From positions 1 through 22,136 of the forward strand of contig JACPHN010000143.1 in NCBI GenBank assembly GCA_016188575.1: a stretch of 22,136 nucleotides of DNA, given 5' to 3'. Shown one piece after another: positions 15,551 to 22,136 of this stretch. Below the pieces are notes generated by a model. It was not told the DNA's origin. It saw only the letters and a program-made list of their open reading frames with translations, and searched no databases. The first letter of the stretch is position 1, and every line of letters begins with the position of its first letter. A program made the translations under genes and the position numbers. The stretch is from Candidatus Schekmanbacteria bacterium. GTDB taxonomy: Bacteria; CSSED10-310; JACPHN01.

Positions 15551-15589
15551 CCCCCTCTCGACGCTTGCGGGGGGGAGGACCGAGGGGGG
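15551..15589. repeat. REP-like palindromic G/C repeat, copy 2
   Basis: This is a diverged copy of the element at 13391: CCCCCTC...CGAGGGGGG arms around 'CGCTTGCGGGGGGG'. It lies 28 bp after the PD40 gene stop, where its hairpin may act as a transcript end or mRNA stabiliser. There is no T-run. Confidence 0.6.
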
Positions 15590-15693
15590 TGGCTGTCACG
15601 CCGGCGTGACGATGATGACAGCCTCGCGTCGAACCGGCGGTGAATTATAGGATGAAACTGCGTCGGCCGGTGGCGCTGTAAACCCGTCCCGCA

Positions 15694-18600
15694 ATGGCCA
15701 TGGAGCTCTGTTTGTCAGCCGACTCTTCGCGTCTCGATCTGCCGTTCACGTCGATCGGCCCATATCGCATCCTCGCCGAGCTCGGCCGCGGCGGTATGGG
15801 TGCGGTCTACCGCGGCCTTCATCCGTCGCGCGAGGTGGAGGTCGCCATAAAGGTTGTGCGCGTCCCGGATCCGGGACTGCTTCGCAGTATTCGCCGCGAA
15901 ATCAGCGCCCTGACCCGGCTCCGACACCCGGGCATCGTTGCCGTGCGCGAAAGCGGCATTCAAGGCGGCATGCCCTGGTACGCGATGGATCTGGTTGCCG
16001 GAGAGCCGCTCGATCGCTACTGCCAGCGCCGGTGGAACCCGCAGTCGCAAGCCGCGGCCGCTGTGAACCGCGAGGCCTCGACGCTCATCTCTCCGGGTGA
16101 TGGAGAACAAACCGCCTTTTTCTCGCCGGCAACCAAACGGACCGGTGCCGCCCAAAGGCTTGTGATCGCTCCGGCCGCCATGCACCACGTGCTCACGGTC
16201 TTGCGCCGCCTCTGCGGGCCGCTCGCCTACCTCCACGGCGAGGGCATCGTCCACGGTGACCTCAAACCCGCGAATATCGTCGTCACCCCGGACGGCCTCC
16301 CGCTGCTTCTCGACTTCGGCATGGCCAGGCTCGTGCGCCGGCACGGCTCTGCGCTCGATAGCGGCACTCATGAGGCGCTCGACGTCGTCCCGCCCGGTGG
16401 GACTCTCCAGTATATCGCCCCCGAGCTGCTCCTCAACCTCCTTCCGGACGCCCGCACCGACATCTACGCATTTGGCTGCATTCTCTTCGAGCTCCTGACG
16501 GGGGAACCGCCGTTTTCGGGCAGGGGCCAGCAGGTAGCCTCTGCTCATCTGCGCCAGGAACCGCGGTCGTTGCTCGAAATTCTCCACGGGATTCCGGCGG
16601 AGCTTGCCAACCTCGTCGCTCGCCTGCTCGCCAAGCGCCCCGCCGATCGCATCGGCTACGCGGACATCATCGCCGCGAAACTGGGTGAGCTCGGCGGAGA
16701 GAACGGTGCCTGGCGCGACGCTCCTGCGCCCAGGACGTTCCTCTACCGGCCGGAGCTGCACGGTCGCGATTCTGCTCTCCGGCGCCTCGTTTGTCGTGTC
16801 GATCGCATCCTCGCGGATGAGCCGGGCGGCCTGCTGATGCTTCGCGGCGAGAGCGGCGTCGGCAAGACCCGCCTGATGGTGGAGCTGACCAGACTCGTCT
16901 CCAGCAAGGGCGCCTTGGTGCTTGCCGGCGAATGTCAGCCTGGCCGAGGTCGTGAGCTCCAGGGGGTGCGCCGGCTCCTGGAGGCCATCGCAGATCACTG
17001 CCGATCGCGAGGAGCCGACGCCGCCCGGGACATTCTTGGCGCGCGCGGGCGCTTGCTCGAACAGTATGAACCCTGCCTTCGCGGCTTGACCGGCCTCGAG
17101 GACTTTGCACCACCGGTGGAACTGCCCGCGACCGAGGCGCAGGTGCGCCTGTTCTCCTACCTGGCCGAGTGCCTGAGGCGGTTCGGGCAGTACGAGCGCA
17201 TCGTTCTGGTTATCGATGACCTGCAATGGGCCGATGAGCTGACCCTGGGCTTTCTGCGCTTTGCGCTGCAGGGTGGGCACCTCGCGTCACCGCCGCTGAT
17301 GATCATTGCCACCGTGCGCAGCGAGGAGGAAGGCGCCAGCGTTTCCGGGCTCGCGACGCTGCCGAACGTCGAGATAATTGAAATCGCGAGGCTCGATCAA
17401 GATGCGGTCCGCGCCCTGATTCGCGACATGCTCGACCGGCGCGCGGCTGACCCCGTGGTCGAAAACCTCGTTGTCGATCACTCCGAGGGCAATCCGTTTT
17501 TCGCGGCCGAGTACCTTTACGCCGCCGTTCAAGCCGGGCTGCTTGCGCGGGACGGTGCCGGCAGGTGGCTCCTGCGCACGCCAGACACCGGTGGCGCTGG
17601 GCTGCGGTCATTGGCGCTGCCGCGCAACCTCCGCGATGTCATTCTGCGCCGCCTGGATGGGCTGTCCGCGGCAGCTCGTGACCTCGTGGAGGCTGCCAAC
17701 GTGCTCGGGCGCGAGCTTCCCCTCGAGGTCCTCGAGGGCATGATTGGTCCGGACGCCGGCGATCTCTCCCCGGCGCTGCACGAGCTGCTGACGCGCCGCT
17801 TCCTCGAGGACACCGAGCGTGCGGATGTCCTGCGCTTCGGGCACGACAAGCTCCGCGAGGTCACCTGTGACGCGCTTGACCCGAACCGTCGCCGGCACCT
17901 GCATGAGCGCGCGGCGACCGCGCTCGAAGCGCTACCCATCGGCGCGGACGGCTACCGCTCCGCGGCGCGGCTGGCACACCATTGGGAGCAAGCCGGTGAC
18001 GCTCTGGCCGCCCAGCGCTACTACGTCCAGGCCGCGCGCGACGCCGCCAGGCTCTATGCGAATGAAGACGCGGCACAGTATTTCGAGCGCGTCTTGGCCC
18101 TGCAGACCGCCCCGACCGCCGCATCGGTGGTCTGGCGCTGCGAGCTCGGCCGCCTGCCCCGACGCATTCGCAAGGCGAGCGACGCTGCAAGCGCGTTTTC
18201 CGCGGCGCTGACAGAGGCCACCGCCCTTGGGGATGAGGAAGCCCAGATCCCCATCCTCACCGATCTCGGCCTCGTCTCTGAGGATATCGGTGACCTCGCT
18301 CAGGCCGAGGATTGGCTCAAGCGCGCACTCCTGCGTGCGACGCGTCACCACGATTGCATATCCGAGGCGAAAATTCTCGCCGCTCTGGGGCTTACTCTGC
18401 GCCGCCGGCACTGCCTCGACAGCGCGCGATCGACATTGCGGCTCGCACTTGAAACCGCGCAGTCCTGTGGAGAACGCAAGACCGAGGCCATCCCCGGTCG
18501 CACCTCGGATCCGTGGAGCGGGCCTCAGGCGATGTTGATCTCGCTGCTCACCACTACCAGGAAGCGTCGAGAATCGGCCTCGAGCTCGGCGATCCAGGTT

Positions 18601-18732
18601 TGGAGGTCGAGGCGCTCACCAACCTTGGCGTCGCCAGCAAGGAACGCCAGCGAGATGCCGCGGCAATTCGCCTGTCTGGCCAGGCCCTGGACAAAGCCCG
18701 CGAGATGGGAGACCGCCGCAAGGTGGGGCTGA
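15694..18732 (+). CDS. PknK-like protein kinase + AAA ATPase + TPR protein, N-terminal part (frameshifted)
   Basis: This is a large predicted cytoplasmic signalling protein. The kinase domain (about 21-335) has a Gly loop 'GRGGMGAVYRG', Lys K53 ('VAIKVV'), catalytic loop 'HGDLKPAN' (187-194, HGD rather than HRD), DFG (207-209) and 'APELL'. A Ser/Thr/Ala-rich insert of about 50 residues sits before the catalytic loop. An AAA_16/STAND-type ATPase follows, with Walker A 'GESGVGKT' (385-392) and Walker B 'VLVIDD' (504-509, then 'LQWAD'). TPR-like helices start near residue 780. The reading frame loses TPR character near position 18497: residues after about 935 ('PGRTSDPW...') are out of frame, and the true continuation is the frame from 18513 to 19316. 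The ATG at 15694 (or 15700) has no clear ribosome binding site. Such proteins usually sense a ligand through the ATPase/TPR part; the target is unknown. Confidence 0.85.
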   Translation: MAMELCLSADSSRLDLPFTSIGPYRILAELGRGGMGAVYRGLHPSREVEVAIKVVRVPDPGLLRSIRREISALTRLRHPGIVAVRESGIQGGMPWYAMDLVAGEPLDRYCQRRWNPQSQAAAAVNREASTLISPGDGEQTAFFSPATKRTGAAQRLVIAPAAMHHVLTVLRRLCGPLAYLHGEGIVHGDLKPANIVVTPDGLPLLLDFGMARLVRRHGSALDSGTHEALDVVPPGGTLQYIAPELLLNLLPDARTDIYAFGCILFELLTGEPPFSGRGQQVASAHLRQEPRSLLEILHGIPAELANLVARLLAKRPADRIGYADIIAAKLGELGGENGAWRDAPAPRTFLYRPELHGRDSALRRLVCRVDRILADEPGGLLMLRGESGVGKTRLMVELTRLVSSKGALVLAGECQPGRGRELQGVRRLLEAIADHCRSRGADAARDILGARGRLLEQYEPCLRGLTGLEDFAPPVELPATEAQVRLFSYLAECLRRFGQYERIVLVIDDLQWADELTLGFLRFALQGGHLASPPLMIIATVRSEEEGASVSGLATLPNVEIIEIARLDQDAVRALIRDMLDRRAADPVVENLVVDHSEGNPFFAAEYLYAAVQAGLLARDGAGRWLLRTPDTGGAGLRSLALPRNLRDVILRRLDGLSAAARDLVEAANVLGRELPLEVLEGMIGPDAGDLSPALHELLTRRFLEDTERADVLRFGHDKLREVTCDALDPNRRRHLHERAATALEALPIGADGYRSAARLAHHWEQAGDALAAQRYYVQAARDAARLYANEDAAQYFERVLALQTAPTAASVVWRCELGRLPRRIRKASDAASAFSAALTEATALGDEEAQIPILTDLGLVSEDIGDLAQAEDWLKRALLRATRHHDCISEAKILAALGLTLRRRHCLDSARSTLRLALETAQSCGERKTEAIPGRTSDPWSGPQAMLISLLTTTRKRRESASSSAIQVWRSRRSPTLASPARNASEMPRQFACLARPWTKPARWETAARWG

Positions 18733-19316
18733 TCTTGAACAACCTCGGCACCGCCCTTGAGGCGCTCGGACGCCTCGAGGAGGCGCGCGGCCACTATCAG
18801 GAAGCGGTTACCATCGCCCGCGAGCTTGGGCAGCGCTCGAGCTGGTCACTGCGGCTGAGCAATCTCGGGCTCGTGTGCGGCTTGCTCGGCGAGGTCGAGG
18901 CGGCGCTCGCGCCCCTGGAAACGGCGGCCGCCACCACCCGGGAGCTCGCCGATCCCCTGCTGGAGGTGGCGGCTGAGCTCGAGCTCGTGCGCCTCCTACG
19001 GCGTCGCGGCAGCTCCCCGCACGAGCTCCTCCCGCGCGCCCGCGCGGTGGTCCGGCTCGCCACCATGGCTGGAGCACGCGTGGACTGGGTAGAGGCCCAT
19101 TGCGAGCTCGGGCATCTCCTGCTGGCGGGCGGCATGCCGGCTTCGCCAGTCCTCGCAGAGCTGCGCGCGGCCCTTGGCGCTGAAACTCTCGCCGCGCTTC
19201 CCGAGGAGAGCGCCCCGGCGCGGCTGCTCCGCGCCCAATCCGCCTCCGAGCGCGGCGCCCCCCTTATCGCCGGAGAGTGTCCCGAAGACCTCCCCGAACG
19301 ACTTCGAGACCGCTAG
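18513..19316 (+). CDS. C-terminal TPR part of the frameshifted kinase-ATPase protein
   Basis: This frame encodes clear TPR helices, such as 'HHYQEASRIGLELGD', 'ALTNLGVASKERQ', 'LILNNLGTALEALGRLEEA' and 'YQEAVTIARELGQRS', followed by more degenerate helical repeats. It continues the TPR array of the upstream kinase-ATPase gene one frame over. The GTG at 18513 has no good ribosome binding site, and the coding-like sequence in this frame extends upstream of it ('SHLGSVERASGD'). It is therefore read as the 3' part of one gene of about 1,200 codons and not as an independent gene. Its stop codon shares a CTAG with the convergent stop of the next gene. It could be a true mutation or a sequencing error. 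Confidence 0.75.
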   Translation: MERASGDVDLAAHHYQEASRIGLELGDPGLEVEALTNLGVASKERQRDAAAIRLSGQALDKAREMGDRRKVGLILNNLGTALEALGRLEEARGHYQEAVTIARELGQRSSWSLRLSNLGLVCGLLGEVEAALAPLETAAATTRELADPLLEVAAELELVRLLRRRGSSPHELLPRARAVVRLATMAGARVDWVEAHCELGHLLLAGGMPASPVLAELRAALGAETLAALPEESAPARLLRAQSASERGAPLIAGECPEDLPERLRDR

Positions 19317-19843
19317 TTCCCGGTTTCTCCCATGACCTCGCACCGCCCCACCGGATCGCACGTGCTCGGGCATTCATCGGTGCATTCTTTCTCCCGGATC
19401 TCCAAATCCGGGCCCGCCGCCACCGCTTCTGCCAGGTCGAACGGGTTGCAGGACCTCCCTTCGGCGAGAATGCGCCCGAGCGAGTAGATCGGGGCACAAG
19501 CCTTGAGGACCGGGGATCGACCGCATGCGCCTGAGTTGATGAAGTCAATCAGGTCGGGACATTCGTAGGCGCGGACGATCTCATAGCAGCCGCAAATGAA
19601 CAGGGAGGTATCCGGACCGTCGTCGACCACCCCACCCACGATCCCGCTGCCCACTACCGGGCTCAGAAGCCCACTCGCACGCAAACCGCTGCCGCCACAT
19701 GATGAGCACGTAGGATCCGGGGGGCCCTCCCAGACGTAGAGCTTGCCGTCCCACATCCACTCCGCCGCGACTGGGGTCGCTGCAAGGCTGCCGGCAACAA
19801 CGAGCATGAGCAGAATTGCGGCGAACCAACGAGGGTCTTTCAC
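19313..19843 (-). CDS. Secreted cysteine-rich hypothetical protein
   Basis: I do not recognise the family. The 176-aa protein has a clear signal peptide (about residues 1-27, ending 'TPVAA-EW'). The mature part holds twelve cysteines (46, 49, 84, 86, 95, 107, 116, 132, 154, 158, 162, 168), an even number consistent with disulfide bonding outside the cytoplasm. 'CSSCGGSG' resembles one zinc-finger half-site of DnaJ type, but there is no full set. The start is a GTG at 19843 with a strong GGAGG six bases upstream. The gene converges on the kinase-ATPase-TPR gene, and the two stop codons overlap in CTAG (19313-19316). A secreted small structural or binding protein is the most that can be said. 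Confidence 0.75.
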   Translation of the reverse strand: MKDPRWFAAILLMLVVAGSLAATPVAAEWMWDGKLYVWEGPPDPTCSSCGGSGLRASGLLSPVVGSGIVGGVVDDGPDTSLFICGCYEIVRAYECPDLIDFINSGACGRSPVLKACAPIYSLGRILAEGRSCNPFDLAEAVAAGPDLEIREKECTDECPSTCDPVGRCEVMGETGN

Positions 19844-19947
19844 GATCTTCCTCCGCGGCAGGGGATACAGTCAATGATCAGCTTTGTGCACTCCTCTCGA
19901 ACGTTGCAAGATCAGCGCCATGATCCCCGAAATCAGTGGCTGTTCGA

Positions 19948-19991
19948 CCCTCCGTCCCTCCTCCCGCTTGCCGGGGGAGGTGAGGTGGAGG
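19948..19991. repeat. REP-like palindromic G/C repeat, copy 3 (inverted)
   Basis: The sequence 'CCCTCCGTCCCTCCTCCCG' followed by CTTGC and CGGGGGAGG matches the reverse complement of the copy at 13391, including its purine/pyrimidine flank, with a few changes. It lies about 105 bp upstream of the cysteine-rich protein gene. Confidence 0.65.
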
Positions 19992-20347
19992 TCTTCGTGA
20001 TGCACTTTCCGCGCAACGCGCAGTCAAGCCGGCGGCGGATTCAGGTCGCCGCGACCGGTTGCTTGCAGCGCCCTCCCTGCTACAATGCTTGGCGTTGCGC
20101 CCACTGCGATATCTCGGTCCGCTCTTTGCACCCATGCCGTCACCTCACCAACATGAACGCGCTCTCCTGAACCAGATGCGCCCATCTCGCGTCGTTGCTG
20201 CGCTTCGGGCTCTCGAGCAGAGCGATCGCTTCGACCGGGCTTGGCGTCGGCTATCGGCGACCTACATCGTGACTGTCGCTCTCCCCGACAACGTCATCCT
20301 ACTTCCGCGCGCTGGGCGGTGGTGTGTCAGAATGAGAGTTACACCCC

Positions 20348-20416
20348 ATGGATTCGCTGACGCCCGAGCAGCGGCGATGGCTCGCGGAACGTGATTTACT
20401 TGCGAAAGGACATTAG
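20348..20416 (+). pseudogene. Possible 5' remnant of a truncated gene (22 codons)
   Basis: An ATG at 20348 opens a short peptide, 'MDSLTPEQRRWLAERDLL', then AKGH and a stop. It reads like a normal protein N-terminus ('LTPEQRRWLAERD') cut off early. GAGAG lies seven bases upstream. It sits just before the composition change at the surface-protein gene. The evidence is weak and it may be chance. Confidence 0.2.
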
Positions 20417-20430
20417 GGATCCTGCGCTCG

Positions 20431-22136
20431 CTACGGCGTTCCCGCGCGTCGAAGTGCCGACGCGACCGCGCCCATCAGTGCCAACAGAAGAGCAACACCA
20501 GCAGCGCCACCTATAGGAGCCTCTCCTGGATGTGGTACTTCTGTCGATGACGGTGATGGTGACGGTGATGGCGAAGCGTACGCGTGAGTCGGCGACGCTG
20601 CTGGCGATGGACTGAACGTAGGTGATTCCGTTGGCGTGGCTGTGGCCGGATGTGTCGCGGTCTGAGTCGGAGACACCGCTGGCACCAAGGTCTGAGTTGC
20701 GACGCTTGTGGGCGAAGTCGATGGTGAAGCTATTACCGTCAGTGTCGCGGACGGTGTCGGCGTCCGAGTTGGATCCAAGCCGACTGAACACCATGTCCAA
20801 GCAGCGTCGATCGCCTTCTGACGATCATTGGCAGTCGACAGGGCTTCGAATGGGAATCCCCAATAGGTCGTCTTGAACGTATCATTTTCGACGAAAACTG
20901 CGGCGTCCTTACCGTTGCTGCCCGAGAATGCCAGCGATCCGCTGCTTCCTGGCGAAACGACGTCAGAGTAATCTTCGAAAGGATACGACAAGGCAACCGT
21001 TCCGAGACTCGAAAACGGTCCAGCCTCAGCCGAAACGCTAGTGTAGTCGCCGTCATCGCTGCTTCCACTGCCAACACCCAGGTAGGTCTCCATGAAGACG
21101 GTCTGCCCGCGATTATAACGATAGTCCTGGCTCGAGATATACAGGCACTTTCCTCCAGCATCGAGAAAACCGGCAAGAGCGGACTCTCCCAATACGCCGG
21201 GCCCGGCTGATCCGTCCCACTCTGATCCCGTAAACCAAATGACCATCGCATAAGATGAGAGGTCAGAGACAAGAGGTTCGTTGTCCGAGTTGTTCGTATC
21301 CCAAACGTAGTACTGAATGCCAAGACTATCAAGAGCTGACACATAAAATGAGCGAACGTCTGGTGCGTTATCATCGTCGTCTACAAGTAATACCCGAAAC
21401 CCGGATGGAGTCCTAGTGGGAGTTGAAGTATTTGTTACCGTCGGTGCTAGCGTATAGGTCGGTATTGGCGTCGATGTCACTGTCGGAGTTGGGATGGAAA
21501 TATCAATCGTAACGCCATCACTAATAGCAGTGCTGGCCATGCCCAGGCCGTTAGATGCACGTACCGAAACGTAATAGGTCGTGCCCTTCACAAGATCTAG
21601 GCTGTCATTGTACGCACTTGTCAGCAGGCCAACCGCAACAAAACCCTGTACCTGGGCTCCGCCTGGGGTGGTTCCAATCGACCATTCATGGCCTGAAATC
21701 CCACTCTCTGGGTCGGAAAAATCGAACCAGGTTGCCTCGATAGTGGTCGTCGAGCCTTGAGTGTCACGATCAACTTCAAGACCATCGCGCACAACGCCAG
21801 CAGTCGGCGCCGTCGTATCCACGGTCACGCCATCGCTGCTCGACACGGTCGTCATGCCGACTCCGTTGGTGGCACGAATCGTCACGTAGTACTTGGCACC
21901 ACTCGAGAGGCTGAGTCCCGCATTCGAGGCGTCCGTGGCGAGACTAACATCTGTGTAACCCTGGACATCGGTGCCGCCGGCGGTCGTCCCGATCGCCCAC
22001 TCATATTTGGCAACCCCGCTCTGGGAGTCGGAAAAGCCCGCCCAGCTCGCCTGGATCGTTGATGTGGACGTTTGGTAGTCGACATCGGCCCCGAGGCCGT
22101 CGCCGACCGCTCCTGCCGAGGGTGCCGTCGTATCCA
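20431..22136 (-). CDS. Cell-surface repeat protein with GATase-like domain and C-terminal anchor (5' end outside window)
   Basis: The frame is open to the window edge, so the N-terminus is missing; 567 residues are visible. Two tandem repeats of exactly 105 residues start at 22134 and 21819 ('DTTAPSAG...' and 'DTTAPTAG...'), each with 'W-[AS]-I-G-T-T-x-G-G' and 'YYV-[TS]-[IV]-R-A-[TS]-N-G', an Fn3/Ig-like bacterial surface type. A short Thr/Pro linker leads to a domain (about 246-451) beginning 'FRVLLVDDDDNAPDV', with 'MVIWFTGSEWDG' and 'LYISSQDYRYNRG'; this resembles the glutamine-amidotransferase-like domains of secreted proteases and surface proteins. A long T/P/S/A stalk (about 455-533) and a C-terminal membrane helix with 'LRRAGTP' follow. 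Base composition is visibly lower in GC than the other genes, especially 20850-21750. A surface-attached protein is likely; the enzyme activity is not known. Confidence 0.82.
   Translation of the reverse strand, partial: DTTAPSAGAVGDGLGADVDYQTSTSTIQASWAGFSDSQSGVAKYEWAIGTTAGGTDVQGYTDVSLATDASNAGLSLSSGAKYYVTIRATNGVGMTTVSSSDGVTVDTTAPTAGVVRDGLEVDRDTQGSTTTIEATWFDFSDPESGISGHEWSIGTTPGGAQVQGFVAVGLLTSAYNDSLDLVKGTTYYVSVRASNGLGMASTAISDGVTIDISIPTPTVTSTPIPTYTLAPTVTNTSTPTRTPSGFRVLLVDDDDNAPDVRSFYVSALDSLGIQYYVWDTNNSDNEPLVSDLSSYAMVIWFTGSEWDGSAGPGVLGESALAGFLDAGGKCLYISSQDYRYNRGQTVFMETYLGVGSGSSDDGDYTSVSAEAGPFSSLGTVALSYPFEDYSDVVSPGSSGSLAFSGSNGKDAAVFVENDTFKTTYWGFPFEALSTANDRQKAIDAAWTWCSVGLDPTRTPTPSATLTVIASPSTSPTSVATQTLVPAVSPTQTATHPATATPTESPTFSPSPAASPTHAYASPSPSPSPSSTEVPHPGEAPIGGAAGVALLLALMGAVASALRRAGTP
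21505..22134 (-). repeat. Two tandem 315-bp (105-codon) coding repeats
   Basis: Unit A is 22134-21820 and unit B is 21819-21505, with equal length and no gap. They are diverged at the DNA level, with unit A richer in GC. More units may lie beyond the window edge. Confidence 0.75.

Larger units (their letters stand above)
19844..20430. other. 587-bp region with a REP-like repeat and possible gene remnant
   Basis: It holds REP-like copy 3 (19948-19991), a TACAAT box at 20081-20086 with only a weak TTGCTT 16 bases before it, and a 22-codon reading frame (20348-20416) discussed separately. Longer open frames here have no ribosome binding site and no recognisable protein character. Confidence 0.4.

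Noticed and set aside
15715-17280. Long minus-strand frame of 521 codons opposite the kinase-ATPase gene
   Set aside because: Kinase and ATPase motifs are on the plus strand; the minus frame has no domain character.
20059-20394. 111-codon plus-strand frame upstream of the surface protein
   Set aside because: It has no ribosome binding site or recognisable features. Its composition is like non-coding GC-rich sequence, although a diverged gene cannot be fully excluded.
1-22136. CRISPR arrays, tRNA or rRNA genes, insertion sequences and riboswitches
   Set aside because: I looked for them and found no regularly spaced repeats, cloverleaf-like sequence, transposase genes or recognisable aptamers. 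A covariance-model search would be needed to rule out small RNAs.

Overview
The window is high-GC bacterial DNA dominated by predicted cell-envelope and signalling genes. It contains Hanks-type kinases with 'HGD' catalytic loops, a kinase-ATPase-TPR protein, WxxW and LCCL modules, PD40 (TolB-type) repeats, T/P/S-rich stalks and C-terminal membrane-plus-arginine tails. This mix suggests a soil or aquatic bacterium of the Myxococcota/Binatota/deltaproteobacterial kind. That is an impression from gene content only; there is no rRNA, tRNA or other marker to fix the lineage.

Layout. (1) 64-1934, minus: an ECF sigma factor, an 86-aa single-membrane-segment protein, a membrane-anchored Spy/CnrX-like helical protein and a small membrane protein. 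The first three resemble a CnrYXH-type envelope or metal stress switch. (2) 2469-3539, minus: a secreted protein combining a WxxW (mucin/CILP-type) domain with an LCCL domain. (3) 3689-13243, minus: the main feature, a probable nine-gene operon. In transcription order it encodes a membrane-anchored substrate-binding protein, a paralogue fused to an OmpA-like peptidoglycan-binding domain, an ABC permease, an ABC ATPase, a coiled-coil protein, a TerY-like VWA protein, a PP2C phosphatase, a protein kinase and a winged-helix protein. (4) 13555-15522, plus: a secreted PD40-repeat protein with a C-terminal anchor. (5) 15694-19316, plus: a PknK-like kinase + AAA ATPase + TPR gene broken by an apparent one-base frameshift near 18497. 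(6) 19313-19843, minus: a cysteine-rich secreted protein. (7) 20431 to the window edge, minus: a 5'-truncated cell-surface protein with two exact-length 105-residue repeats, clearly lower in GC than the rest.

How the genes may work together. Region 3 joins an ABC uptake system of the nitrate/taurine permease type to a kinase/phosphatase/VWA triad (the TerY-P set). The coiled-coil, kinase and winged-helix proteins share a short acidic-aromatic motif (L-[VI]-F-E-E-x-E), and the kinase ends in a degenerate copy. I propose that this motif recruits the three proteins to one assembly linked to the transporter. I could not test this here. Three palindromic G/C-rich intergenic repeats and four sigma70-like promoters with 17-bp spacers are also annotated.
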